Shown here: piece after piece, positions 54,907 through 62,931 of the stretch
Position numbering within the stretch: position 1 is the stretch's first letter
Layout of the letters: each line of letters starts with the position of its first letter
Assembly (NCBI GenBank): GCA_027488935.1
Contig: JAIYAP010000054.1
Span: 62,001-126,000, forward strand
Direction: 5' to 3'
DNA: 64,000 nt
Source of the DNA: Saprospiraceae bacterium
Lineage (GTDB): Bacteria > Bacteroidota > Bacteroidia > Chitinophagales > Saprospiraceae
The notes under the pieces: model-generated
The model's input: only the letters and a program-made list of their open reading frames with translations
The model's database searches: none
What the model was told of the DNA's origin: nothing
Position numbers and translations under genes: made by a program

Positions 54907-55854
54907 ATGAGCAGCAGGATTATAATGTTTTTGTTTGCTGTTTTAACAAGCCAAGGGGTAAAGGCTTCTGATTCAATTCGAATAGAAACAGTAGTCCGGT
55001 CAGATTGGGGTGCCTATATTCATTTCCCGGCTTCACAAAAGCCACTTCCCGTTATAATAACGCTTGGTGGAGCGGAAGGTGGTTTATCTTTTATAGAAGA
55101 AGAGGCTAATGCAATGGCAAGAGAAGGCTTTGTCGTCATGCGTTTGGGATATTTCAAATATTCAAAATCTACTTCAAAGCAGACCTTAAAAGAAATAAGG
55201 GTTGAAAAGGTTTTCGAAGCGATTGATTATATTGCTAAAAGTCCTTTCGTAGATCGTTCAAAGATTGCATTAATAGGCGTATCCAAAGGGGCTGAGTTGG
55301 CTTTATTGGTTGGCTCAAAAAATAGTTCAGTTAAAGCAGTTGTTGCACATGTACCAAGCCATGTTGTTTGGTACGGCATGGAAAAGCGGAAAGGGTTGAA
55401 TAAAAGTTCGTGGACTTATGAAGGCAAGCCCTTACCATTTGTGCCTTTCGCTAAACCAAAATCAGGATGGTTTACTAAACGTATTGCTGAATTTTACGAA
55501 GCAGGTCTGGAAAAAAATGCTGACAAAGTACCTTCTGCAATCATTGAGGTAGAAAAAATATCCGGCCCGGTTTTACTTAGTTCTGGGGCTAAAGATGCTA
55601 TATGGCCTTCCTTTTTTATGGCTAATGAAATTGACAATCGATTGAAATCGAAAAGTTTTCCATTTGAAGTCAAACACTTACACTTTCCCGAAGCGGGACA
55701 CGGTATTTTCGGAATTTTACCTGATGAAAATGATGAAAAAGCGATGAACCAGTTGGCTGATGGTGGCGGTGGTGTGCAGGCAAACTATCGTGCAAGACAA
55801 CAGACCTGGACTGAAACTTTTTTATTTTTGAAAAAAGTATTTGTGCATGACTGA
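54907..55854 (+). CDS. BAAT C-terminal-type alpha/beta hydrolase
   Basis: 315 residues with a signal peptide (IIMFLFAVLTSQGVKA). The catalytic triad is readable: Ser126 in IGVSKGAELAL, Asp230 in SGAKDAIWPS and His265 in PEAGHGIFG, an arrangement typical of the acyl-CoA thioesterase/BAAT C-terminal family. The oxyanion region is LGGAEGGL. Being exported it is unlikely to use acyl-CoA; an ester or amide substrate outside the cytoplasm is more likely. First gene of the A/T-rich accessory region. Confidence 0.85.
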   Translation: MSSRIIMFLFAVLTSQGVKASDSIRIETVVRSDWGAYIHFPASQKPLPVIITLGGAEGGLSFIEEEANAMAREGFVVMRLGYFKYSKSTSKQTLKEIRVEKVFEAIDYIAKSPFVDRSKIALIGVSKGAELALLVGSKNSSVKAVVAHVPSHVVWYGMEKRKGLNKSSWTYEGKPLPFVPFAKPKSGWFTKRIAEFYEAGLEKNADKVPSAIIEVEKISGPVLLSSGAKDAIWPSFFMANEIDNRLKSKSFPFEVKHLHFPEAGHGIFGILPDENDEKAMNQLADGGGGVQANYRARQQTWTETFLFLKKVFVHD

Positions 55855-56103
55855 AATATACCAAAATTAAAGTGGATTTGAAGGATGGATGGATAAAAAA
55901 CTTGATTTTCAATGGATTAGAATCCAGCCATTTTCAATAACATTTAGCGTTGGCTATAACAACGGACGAAAGCAAAAACTACAAGACAGTTCGTCAAATC
56001 TTGACTTTGCCGACTGCAAAAATCAAAAAAGTGGAGTCCAGTAACCACACAAAAAAACGGGGCGACACCGAAAAGCCAAATGAGTAGGACCAAAAAAATG
56101 AAT

Positions 56104-56427
56104 ATGAAAAAGTCTCTTATTAGTTTTCTTTTCGGGATTAGTGTAACAATCCTTCTTGCTCTAAAAGTTGCAAACTTTGAACCTAGCGCATCAACAGCCG
56201 AAGTGAATAAAATTGAAGGCCTCTATATTTTTACGGATAGCAAGCCCGTAATGCCTTATGACAGTATCGGGGCTCTTGAAATTGGATTTATAACTGACAC
56301 ACAATATGAATCAATCAGGGGGAGCTTAATTAAAAAAGCCAGAAACAAATTCCCAAATGCAGATGGCTTAATCATGAAGTTTGACAAGAAAGGTGTTGAC
56401 AAGTGTATCGTAATTAAAATACACTAA
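56104..56427 (+). CDS. Small hypothetical protein with N-terminal membrane segment
   Basis: 107 residues from 56104 (ATGs at 56080 and 56098 are alternatives). One hydrophobic N-terminal segment (SLISFLFGISVTILLALKV), then a soluble part: KIEGLYIFTDSKPVMPYDSIGALEIGFI, then YESIRGSLIKKARNKFPNADGLIMKFDKKGVDKCIVIKI. The last part recalls small exported proteins with a conserved NADGLIM-like strand. I do not recognise a named family. Confidence 0.65.
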   Translation: MKKSLISFLFGISVTILLALKVANFEPSASTAEVNKIEGLYIFTDSKPVMPYDSIGALEIGFITDTQYESIRGSLIKKARNKFPNADGLIMKFDKKGVDKCIVIKIH

Positions 56428-56568
56428 ATCCCTGATTTTCATCTTGGGCTGCAAAGTTGGCTTGAAGGTGGTGTCTCATTAGTAGGGGGCTTAGGATACC
56501 CTGCGTATTCATTCGATTGGATGGGTTTGCGGGGTATTTGACGTTGGGGGTTAGGTTTTTTGGCCCCC

Positions 56569-56617
56569 CCGGGTGGAACCCGGAGGATAGGCGCACTGGG
56601 TAGAACCCAGCGCGAGC
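56569..56617 (+). repeat. Double-hairpin 49-bp repeat, copy 1
   Basis: Two small hairpins in tandem: CCGGGT-GGA-ACCCGG (56569-56583) and CTGGGT-AGA-ACCCAG (56596-56610), followed by CGCGAGC. The second copy at 62763-62811 has the same length and differs at 3 of 49 positions, all A/G changes. The form is like REP-type intergenic elements. Confidence 0.85.
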
Positions 56618-56673
56618 GTACGGTGGGGGCTGACGGATGGTATTGAACATTCGGAATTCTTTTGTTAGTTTGC

Positions 56674-56703
56674 TTTGGTTAAAGAAAACCTTTTGTACGT
56701 TTG
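56674..56703 (+). promoter_or_regulatory. Promoter of the acyltransferase gene
   Basis: TTTG at 56674-56677, 18-bp spacer, TACGTTTG at 56696-56703, an exact TAnnTTTG. This position supports the start at 56769 over upstream in-frame codons. Confidence 0.6.
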
Positions 56704-56768
56704 TAGTTACAGGAACAATAGCAATTTTTAAATCTAACCACCTCTATACTCTTAAATTGAATGAAGCG

Positions 56769-57887
56769 ATGAATAAACCTACCATAATCCCCAACCTAAC
56801 ACCACTCCGTGGATTTGCAGCTTTATTTGTAGCCATTTTTCATTTTGACGCTGTGGTTGCAAACTTTGTAAATCAACAACAGACTATGCTCCTTGGGAAA
56901 TGCTATTTAATGGTAGATTTATTTTTTATTATGAGTGGTTTCATCATGTTGCATGTGTATGGTTCGACGTTTACAGCATCTATCGCTAAAAGAGATTTTT
57001 TTAAGTTTATCGGCGCAAGGTTTGCCAGAATATATCCGCTTCATTTTTTTACGTTAATGCTTTCGGTTGTAATGTTTTATGCATTACAGGAACCGGCCAG
57101 CCCCGTAAACGATCCATTTGCCATACCAACGCACTTAATGCTTTTACACTCCTTTGGCATTCATAAAATCTTCACCTGGAATGTCCCTTCCTGGAGTATT
57201 AGTGCGGAGTGGTGGGCTTACATGATATTCCCTTTATTGGTTTTGTTTTTGGGCAAGTATAAAAAAACGGGTGTTGCTGTACTTTCAATTTTATCCATAA
57301 CTTTATACTTTTCCATACTCTATTTGTTGCCAAGGGTGAATCCATTTGTACCTGGTTTGCCTGTTCCGCATGATTTAAACGTTACTTATGACTATGGTTA
57401 TATCAGAGGGATCGCCGGCTTTATTGCAGGCATGATCACCTACCTTGCTTTCAAGCAACAGGAAATCGTAAAATATTTCAGCACCGACCTTGCGAGTATT
57501 TTATGCATACTTGCCACTACGCTTTTATTTCATTTTGGTGCAAATGACTTAGTTATTGTACTGTCTTTTGTACTTTTAGTTTTAACAATTGCTTCAAACG
57601 AAAAAAGCATCTATCAACTTTTTCAATTTAGACCACTTCAATATTTAGGCGATATTTCATATTCCATTTATTTAACGCATGGTATTGCGATGTTCTTAAT
57701 AGCCACTCCAATCATTACAAACCTGGGATATATTTATAAAGGCCCGGGGAGTTTGCAAATTCCATTTTTTACCGGACTTTGGGTTTGTGCTTTATATCTG
57801 CTTGGTATCGTACTGATTTCATCCTTATCCTACTATTTCATTGAAAAACCTTGTAGAAGGTGGTTAAATGAAAGATTTAAAAACTAA
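56769..57887 (+). CDS. Acyltransferase family 3 membrane protein
   Basis: 372 residues from 56769, chosen by the promoter upstream. About ten membrane spans. NLTPLRGFAALFVAIFHFDA (R-G-AA-V--HF) with the catalytic-type His, DLFFIMSGFIMLHVYG, FARIYPLHFFTL and VPSWSISAEWWAYMIFPL are hallmarks of acyltransferase 3 (OafA-like) enzymes, and YSIYLTHG near the end fits. These move acyl groups onto exported glycans or lipids. No polysaccharide genes are adjacent, so the acceptor is unknown. Confidence 0.93.
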   Translation: MNKPTIIPNLTPLRGFAALFVAIFHFDAVVANFVNQQQTMLLGKCYLMVDLFFIMSGFIMLHVYGSTFTASIAKRDFFKFIGARFARIYPLHFFTLMLSVVMFYALQEPASPVNDPFAIPTHLMLLHSFGIHKIFTWNVPSWSISAEWWAYMIFPLLVLFLGKYKKTGVAVLSILSITLYFSILYLLPRVNPFVPGLPVPHDLNVTYDYGYIRGIAGFIAGMITYLAFKQQEIVKYFSTDLASILCILATTLLFHFGANDLVIVLSFVLLVLTIASNEKSIYQLFQFRPLQYLGDISYSIYLTHGIAMFLIATPIITNLGYIYKGPGSLQIPFFTGLWVCALYLLGIVLISSLSYYFIEKPCRRWLNERFKN

Positions 57888-57909
57888 ACAAAACATTTAA
57901 CAAGCCTAA

Positions 57910-58077
57910 ATGAAACAACCATCAACAACAGACCCTAGGGAAAATCTTTTGCAAAATAACATAGGCTTCTTCTTTACTGGAGTGCTTAGTATTACGTTAT
58001 TGGGGTTTTATCCATTCTACTTTTCTCATTTTCCAATGTTTGAAGTGGTCCGGGCGGAACGAGCAATCGCACAATAA
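57910..58077 (+). pseudogene. Truncated membrane protein, N-terminal piece only
   Basis: 55 codons from ATG 57910 to TAA 58077. The first 45 residues include one membrane span (IGFFFTGVLSITLLGFYPFYFSHFPMFE) resembling the start of a longer Bacteroidota membrane-protein family with FPxFE after the first span. After it the sequence breaks into VVRAERAIAQ and stops. I read it as the surviving 5' end of a disrupted gene; a genuine small protein is possible. Confidence 0.5.
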
Positions 58078-58132
58078 AGGTTTTACATGGACGGAAATTC
58101 TTGTTTGCACTACATTTTTAAATCTTTAAAAC

Positions 58133-58318
58133 ATGGGAATCATAAAAAGAATAAACCCCTTTTGGGGATTTATCGCCGCAATTTTGGGTTGGACACTTTT
58201 TAAGCATTTTGACTTTAAGTCTTTCAAATTTTCGGACCCCTATTTTGACATTGTTTATCTTATTGTATTTGCAATTTCAATATATTTCCTCATAATTGAT
58301 TATAAAAAAAAACAAACC
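58133..58318 (+). CDS. Small two-span membrane protein, fused in frame to the next gene
   Basis: 62 residues: MGIIKRINPFWGFIAAILGW forms a first hydrophobic segment, and FDIVYLIVFAISIYFLII a second, ending in DYKKK. No stop precedes the next ATG because of a run of nine A (58304-58312). With eight A the frame would end at TGA 58320-58322, overlapping ATG 58319 as ATGA, the usual coupled-gene geometry. As written the frame runs on to 58876. Function unknown. Confidence 0.5.
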
Positions 58319-58876
58319 ATGAAACAACTGTTAATTTTAGCGCTTACCCTTTTAACATCAACCACTTACGGACAAGATAAATACAATTATGTTCATTTCA
58401 ACAAACTGACCGAAGTTGAGGGGACGGAATATGTAATTGCGTCCGTTGATAATCGGGGCAAAATGTTTGACACTAAAAGCAGGTATCTGTTGTTTATTAA
58501 TACGAAGACTGGACAATCAAAACAAGTTGACTTTCCCAATGATGGACATATAGAAAGCGTTGAGCAAGTTAATATTGACAATTTGGGTATTAACAAAATA
58601 ATTGTTTCCGCACAAACCGTTGACCTGGATGGTAAAAACGGAATTGACTGGGAAGACCCCAAACAAATTATAATACTTTCGGTTGACGGACAAGAAAAAA
58701 CTCAGTTGACAGACAACAAGTTTTTCACACGGACCTGGGCCGTTAATAAACAAACTGGAACAATTGTAATCACTGGACATTTCGATTCAAACAATAACAA
58801 CAAATACGACAAGACAGATAAAAACGAGATTCATATTTACGACCTGCGGACGCTCAAACTTATTCGTAAAATATGA
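58319..58876 (+). CDS. Exported hypothetical protein
   Basis: 185 residues from ATG 58319. MKQLLILALTLLTSTTYGQ is a clear signal peptide, which is why I treat it as a separate gene although the frame is open from 58133. The mature part has repeated beta strands with VIASVDNRGKMFDTKSRYLLFINTKTGQSKQVDF, DWEDPKQIIILSVDGQEKTQLT, and a calcium-loop-like DSNNNNKYDKTDKNE before IHIYDLRTLKLIRKI, like one or two blades of a beta-propeller. Family not recognised. Confidence 0.65.
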   Translation: MKQLLILALTLLTSTTYGQDKYNYVHFNKLTEVEGTEYVIASVDNRGKMFDTKSRYLLFINTKTGQSKQVDFPNDGHIESVEQVNIDNLGINKIIVSAQTVDLDGKNGIDWEDPKQIIILSVDGQEKTQLTDNKFFTRTWAVNKQTGTIVITGHFDSNNNNKYDKTDKNEIHIYDLRTLKLIRKI

Positions 58877-58880
58877 CAGA

Positions 58881-59006
58881 AAGTCGAACGACAACAAAGT
58901 AACCATCTTCGACTTTGACTTCTGTGGAAACGGCTGGCTTTGCTTAGACATAGCTTACTATATTCTACAGCTTCATAATATTGAGAAATACGAAGCAAAA
59001 GATTAG
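58881..59006 (+). pseudogene. Remnant of an aminoglycoside-phosphotransferase-like kinase
   Basis: In the frame of AAC 58887 the sequence reads NDNKVTIFDFDFCGNGWLC, then LDIAYYILQLHNIEKYEAKD, ending at TAG 59004. IFDFDxCG followed by LDIAYY is the metal-binding and following helix of APH/choline-kinase-like phosphotransferases. The next frame continues with LVKRYYDIYKLGD, which would suit the family, so a frameshift is likely. No N-terminal lobe is present: a decayed gene. Confidence 0.65.
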
Positions 59007-59093
59007 ACTTGTTAAAAGATACTATGATATCTATAAGCTTGGAGACAATAGAAACTGTGCATAGAAACCGTTGGACAAAATTGTGTATTGCAC

Positions 59094-59124
59094 TTTCAGA
59101 CAACCAAACTTTTCTGTACCTTTG
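59094..59124 (+). promoter_or_regulatory. Promoter of the chlorite-dismutase-family gene
   Basis: TTTC at 59094-59097, 19-bp spacer, TACCTTTG at 59117-59124, an exact TAnnTTTG, 27 bases before ATG 59151. Confidence 0.6.
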
Positions 59125-59150
59125 AAAAGTCATTGATTTAATAAAAGGTT

Positions 59151-59699
59151 ATGGTAACTAATTTTTTTGACTTTATCGGTGGAGATAAAGGAATTTGGGA
59201 AGTTGTAAGTATGGACACGCTATGCGGACAGCGCTTAGACAATGTCTCAAATATTGACATTTTACAAAGTTCAGCAACGGAAGAAAATTATGGTGTCTGG
59301 ACATTAAAAGGTTTTACAAGTAACATTCGTTACGCTGAAAAACTTGAAAGGGAACAACTAATTTCGGTTCAATCAGAATTGGGGCGACAAAAAGCAACTT
59401 GTGCCGCTTTAATTCCAATTCGTAAGACTGAAACTTGGTGGACAATGGCTCAAGACGAAAGAAGAAAAATATTTGAAACCAATTCACATCATACCCAGAC
59501 GGGATTAAAATATTTGCCCGCAATTGCCCGCAAACTTTATCATTGTAGAGACATCGGACAACCCTTTGATTTTCTGACGTGGTTTGAGTATGCACCAGAA
59601 GATTCTAATGCATTTGAAGACCTTGTTATTTCATTACGACAAACTGAAGAATGGCTTTATGTGGATCGAGAAATTGACATTAGGTTAATAAAAGCATGA
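59151..59699 (+). CDS. Chlorite dismutase family (Cld/DyP superfamily) protein, short form
   Basis: 182 residues, the size of the short dimer-type Cld proteins. The second half matches the family pattern: TETWWTMAQDERRKIFETNSHHTQTGLKYLPAIARKLYHCRDIG, then FDFLTWFEYAPEDSNAFEDLVISLRQTEEWLYVDREIDIRL. His131 in KLYHC is at the place of the proximal haem ligand. I cannot confirm the distal Arg that chlorite breakdown needs. Known relatives include chlorite dismutases and coprohaem decarboxylases; the activity here is open. Has its own promoter. Confidence 0.8.
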   Translation: MVTNFFDFIGGDKGIWEVVSMDTLCGQRLDNVSNIDILQSSATEENYGVWTLKGFTSNIRYAEKLEREQLISVQSELGRQKATCAALIPIRKTETWWTMAQDERRKIFETNSHHTQTGLKYLPAIARKLYHCRDIGQPFDFLTWFEYAPEDSNAFEDLVISLRQTEEWLYVDREIDIRLIKA

Positions 59700-59796
59700 A
59701 GAAAAACACGTCATCACAGGCGGAAACTACAATTCGCAATCGCCAAGTGACGAATTGATTAAAAAGTACATACTCCCGTCGTTTAACAAAAAATGA
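59692..59796 (+). pseudogene. Orphan 3' end of an unknown gene
   Basis: A frame open from 59692 to TGA 59796 reads EEKHVITGGNYNSQSPSDEL then IKKYILPSFNKK. It has protein-like composition but no start or upstream body, since a stop lies at 59689. Probably the tail of a gene lost by rearrangement; the family is not recognised. Confidence 0.3.
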
Positions 59797-59862
59797 CAGA
59801 CTTGATAATTTGCCAAAGCGAGGGTTTTGCGCTTCAAGGAAGTTACCCAAACATCAAACAAA

Positions 59863-62589
59863 ATGAAAAAAACGTTACTAATCAGTTATCTTCTGGTGCT
59901 TTGTACGGGCTACTGCTTTGCTCAATGTGGAGCCAATGAAGTTCAGGTAAAAGTCAATATTTCCACGGATAATTGGGGCGAAGAAACGTCCTGGACCCTG
60001 ACCGATCTGGCAGGTACGGTTGTCCTTCAAGGGGGGCAAGGTGGTATTTACGCGGCCAACGCAAGCTATGCTGACAGCATTTGCGTTCAAGCGAACGCCT
60101 GTTTGTTTTTTGAGATTTCTGATACGTATGGAGATGGCATTTTGGCTCCGAACGGGTGTACACTTTATCTGAATGGAACGCTTGTGTACAGCGGTGCCAA
60201 TGACATCGGATCATACGCCAAGACCGTTGTTAATTGTTCGGACTCCTGTGGAATAGTACTTAATGCGCTCAATGATCTTCAATCCCACCTCAATGCAGCC
60301 ATCACCCTCGATCCTGCTGAACTGACCCTGGTTAAAAATGTATTCACGCTCTTCCCGGAATGCCTGGCCAGCAGTGCGTCTAACATATTGCTATCAAAAA
60401 GTGTGGTTGACGATTATGATAATAAAGTTGGGGCGCTTTTTACCACGCCCAGCACCCAAAACGGCTTTTCTAAAAATCCTGTGGCTGCACCAGGCATGGA
60501 ACTGGAACGGGCCATGTTGGCGCTTCAGCAGGGCATATTCGATCATATATTCACCGCAGCTGTTTATGGCGTTTATCCGCAACATATTAATGGCTGGAAA
60601 TACGGTGCGTGCAATAATTTCCCTGGATACGTTGACCCGCCAGCAGATTCATCTATTGGTAAATCGGTACTAATTCGCGCTAATTTTGAAGACCCAGACG
60701 GGATGAATCCGTACTTCGATATTAATCAAGATAGAATGGTACACGCGCTTCGTCCGACCGGCCTGTATTTATCTCCCGGAAGTGTAGTCAGCGTTACGGT
60801 ACCCGATAGTTTGGTTGGCCAAGACTATTGGATTCGGGTGGGTTCACATGATTGGGACTTGACCGATCGTCCCGATTTTAGACGGTTTGACCGGATCTCT
60901 AAGAAATTTGCGATCGATTCAACCACCCTTGAAGTGTTCAATCCCTTTGGAGGCGCGATTTCTATCCTTGTTCCTTACGGCGCGAACGATGGTATTGTCG
61001 AGATCCATGTGAACAATGGTGTGGAAGCCCCCTTCTTTTCCTTGAAGTCGTTTTATGAAACACCTGATTTCAACGCAGAACTAAGTAAGCCCGGACCCTG
61101 GGCTGTTTTTGAAACAGACAATGTGATGTTTACCATTCCGAAGCATTCGATTGTGCCTGGTCAGTATGATCTCAAGCAAGCCATGTTGGATTGGGAGACG
61201 GCTGTAAGGGGGGTTAATTCCATTTTGGCCCGACAGATCATTCCAGACAAACACAATATGTACATGATTACTGATTTAGATATCCGGGTGGGTGTTTATT
61301 CAATTGGTTATCCCATGTCGAACACGCCGCTCAACTATAGCGATGTACCTGGCCCCGCTTATTTTATAAACGGTCCGGGACCTGATGATGAGACAAACTT
61401 TCATGAAACAGGGCATGCGCTGGCGATCTCCAAATTTGCGGGTGAAGAGGAGGCTTTGGTGAATTTTCCGTACATCATGGCTTTGAATTATGGCCTGGGC
61501 ATTGAATTGAATGAAGCAGTGAATTACAGCTTCGTTCCGAATACGTTTGATATCGATAAGACCATCACTCATCGAATGGTTTCGAATACATTTGGTTCGA
61601 AAAGAGATATTTCAAATACAACAAAAGACGAAGTACGCTACCAGCACAGAGGGTACGGGCACTATTTTGAAATCGTCAATCTCCTTGGATGGTGTCCACT
61701 TAGAAATTTCTGGAAACAGGAATCTATTGACTTTGAGCAGGGGATCAACCATGGCATCAATGACCAGGATATTGATGGAAGGATACTTAGAATGTCTATT
61801 GCAGCGCAAGCAGACCTGCGCCCCTTATTTCATGTTTTTGGAATTCTTCCGCAAGATTCCCTTGCGCTGCAAGACACAATGGCTCAGTTAGGTGTTCTGC
61901 CTTCGCGCACGCTTTACGATAGGCTGCAAGCTTATTTCGACCTGATTCCGAAGGACAACGCGGCATTCGTCAATTACGCCCTGTCGGTATATCCAGAACT
62001 CTACTCGGAGGGCCCAACCGCCGATCCTGATTATGGGTCAGGATGGCATTACCTGAAATCATTAACTTACGATGCAGCCGAGGCCCAAAAACTGACCAAT
62101 ATTCTACAATCCATCGTAGACCGTTATTATCCAGATGGTAAACCTGCCAGCAATGGTGATCCGGATGTTTGCTGCTTGCTGGATACCCTGCAAATCAAGC
62201 GGGTGGATGAGGCCGTGATCGTGACGGGAGGCGTACAACCCTATGACATTTCAATTGACACAACCGGAAATGTTGTGATGGTGTCAGCGGTAGATTACGA
62301 TGGATGCACCTCTACGAAACAATTCATCTTAAGTAGTTTGACAGAAGCAGTCCGGGATGGAATAAAAATATATCCCAATCCTGCTTCGACCGAAATCTAT
62401 ATTGATTTGACGGAAAGTCAGGATGAAATAGCGCATTTGCGCATCGTTTCGTTGCATGGTCAGGTACTACAACAAGCTCGAAATGCGGGTCTGATAAATA
62501 TATCTACCCTAAGTGAAGGTGTATATATCCTGCAAATTGAATTGGCTGGTGGCGCGCAAATAAATAAAAGGGTTTTGATTTTGAGGTAG
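59863..62589 (+). CDS. T9SS-secreted M60-like zinc metallopeptidase
   Basis: 908 residues from ATG 59863, which gives the signal MKKTLLISYLLVLCTGYCFA. An N-terminal beta domain (about 22-130) with EISDTYGDGILAPNGCTLYLNG is an adhesin-like module. The middle part has RPTGLYLSPGSVVSVTVPDSL, KPGPWAVFETDNVMFTIP and HETGH at 514-518 in NFHETGHALAISKFAGEEEALVNF, the order of M60 (enhancin/SslE-like) peptidases, which cut mucin-type glycoproteins. The end (KIYPNPASTEIYIDL, LRIVSLHGQVLQ, LSEGVYILQIELAGGAQINKRVLIL) is a type A T9SS sorting domain. Confidence 0.85.
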   Translation: MKKTLLISYLLVLCTGYCFAQCGANEVQVKVNISTDNWGEETSWTLTDLAGTVVLQGGQGGIYAANASYADSICVQANACLFFEISDTYGDGILAPNGCTLYLNGTLVYSGANDIGSYAKTVVNCSDSCGIVLNALNDLQSHLNAAITLDPAELTLVKNVFTLFPECLASSASNILLSKSVVDDYDNKVGALFTTPSTQNGFSKNPVAAPGMELERAMLALQQGIFDHIFTAAVYGVYPQHINGWKYGACNNFPGYVDPPADSSIGKSVLIRANFEDPDGMNPYFDINQDRMVHALRPTGLYLSPGSVVSVTVPDSLVGQDYWIRVGSHDWDLTDRPDFRRFDRISKKFAIDSTTLEVFNPFGGAISILVPYGANDGIVEIHVNNGVEAPFFSLKSFYETPDFNAELSKPGPWAVFETDNVMFTIPKHSIVPGQYDLKQAMLDWETAVRGVNSILARQIIPDKHNMYMITDLDIRVGVYSIGYPMSNTPLNYSDVPGPAYFINGPGPDDETNFHETGHALAISKFAGEEEALVNFPYIMALNYGLGIELNEAVNYSFVPNTFDIDKTITHRMVSNTFGSKRDISNTTKDEVRYQHRGYGHYFEIVNLLGWCPLRNFWKQESIDFEQGINHGINDQDIDGRILRMSIAAQADLRPLFHVFGILPQDSLALQDTMAQLGVLPSRTLYDRLQAYFDLIPKDNAAFVNYALSVYPELYSEGPTADPDYGSGWHYLKSLTYDAAEAQKLTNILQSIVDRYYPDGKPASNGDPDVCCLLDTLQIKRVDEAVIVTGGVQPYDISIDTTGNVVMVSAVDYDGCTSTKQFILSSLTEAVRDGIKIYPNPASTEIYIDLTESQDEIAHLRIVSLHGQVLQQARNAGLINISTLSEGVYILQIELAGGAQINKRVLILR

Positions 62590-62612
62590 CGCAGCGCTGC
62601 AAGAAGTTTAAT

Positions 62613-62668
62613 AAAAAACGACTTATAGCCAATTATAGATCTATAATTGGCTATAAGTCGTTTTTTTT
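62613..62668. terminator. Perfect 54-bp palindrome acting as terminator
   Basis: Arms 62613-62639 and 62640-62666 are exact reverse complements of 27 nt with no spacer, centred on AGATCT. A6 begins the left arm and T8 ends the right, so it can terminate transcription from both sides. It lies 24 bases after the M60-like gene. Confidence 0.8.
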
Positions 62669-62762
62669 ACCAGTTAGAGCCAATTATAGTTTGTATTGCT
62701 TATTTTTGTAACTAGACTATGCTACAAAACTGTTTTTACCCGGAGGTTTGGTATTGGGAACT

Positions 62763-62811
62763 CCGGGTGGAACCCGGGGGATGGGCGCACTGGGTGGAAC
62801 CCAGCGCGAGC
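62763..62811 (+). repeat. Double-hairpin 49-bp repeat, copy 2
   Basis: CCGGGT-GGA-ACCCGG (62763-62777) and CTGGGT-GGA-ACCCAG (62790-62804) then CGCGAGC. Same orientation as copy 1 at 56569-56617 and 46 of 49 bases identical. Confidence 0.85.
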
Positions 62812-62931
62812 ATGGAAAAGGAAAAGCCGGTTTTGTTTACACGAAAAAGGAAGCATTGAAGAAATAACCAAAGCGATTTTGCAATTGGGAAGAGAACCGG
62901 ATGACATCTTGAACTAAATTGAGCACGACGA

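Larger units (their letters stand above)
56428..56768 (+). other. 341-base gene-free stretch with repeat and promoter
   Basis: It holds the first copy of the 49-bp double-hairpin repeat (56569-56617) and the promoter of the acyltransferase gene (56674-56703). Open frames through the repeat are by-products of its palindromes. Nothing else is recognisable in 56428-56565. Confidence 0.6.
62590..62931 (+). other. 342-base gene-free stretch with palindrome and repeat
   Basis: It contains a perfect 54-bp palindrome (62613-62666), a further partial copy of its arm (near 62680-62690), a promoter-like TATTTTTG at 62701-62708 and the second double-hairpin repeat (62763-62811). A short open frame from about 62819 to TAA 62917 ending ITKAILQLGREPDDILN may be the tail of a lost gene. 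Confidence 0.6.

Noticed and set aside
55945-55980. CGTTG-GCTATAA-CAACG hairpin considered as an integron attC-like site
   Set aside because: Only one copy is seen, the stem is 5 bp, and no integrase or second site flanks the next gene.
59151-59699. Naming the gene a true chlorite dismutase
   Set aside because: Family membership is supported but the distal Arg cannot be placed with confidence, and no perchlorate genes are nearby.
62696-62917. Open frame of 73 codons across the double-hairpin repeat
   Set aside because: Its first half is the repeat itself and matching frames occur in the other copy; only the last 25 codons look protein-like and may be a gene remnant.
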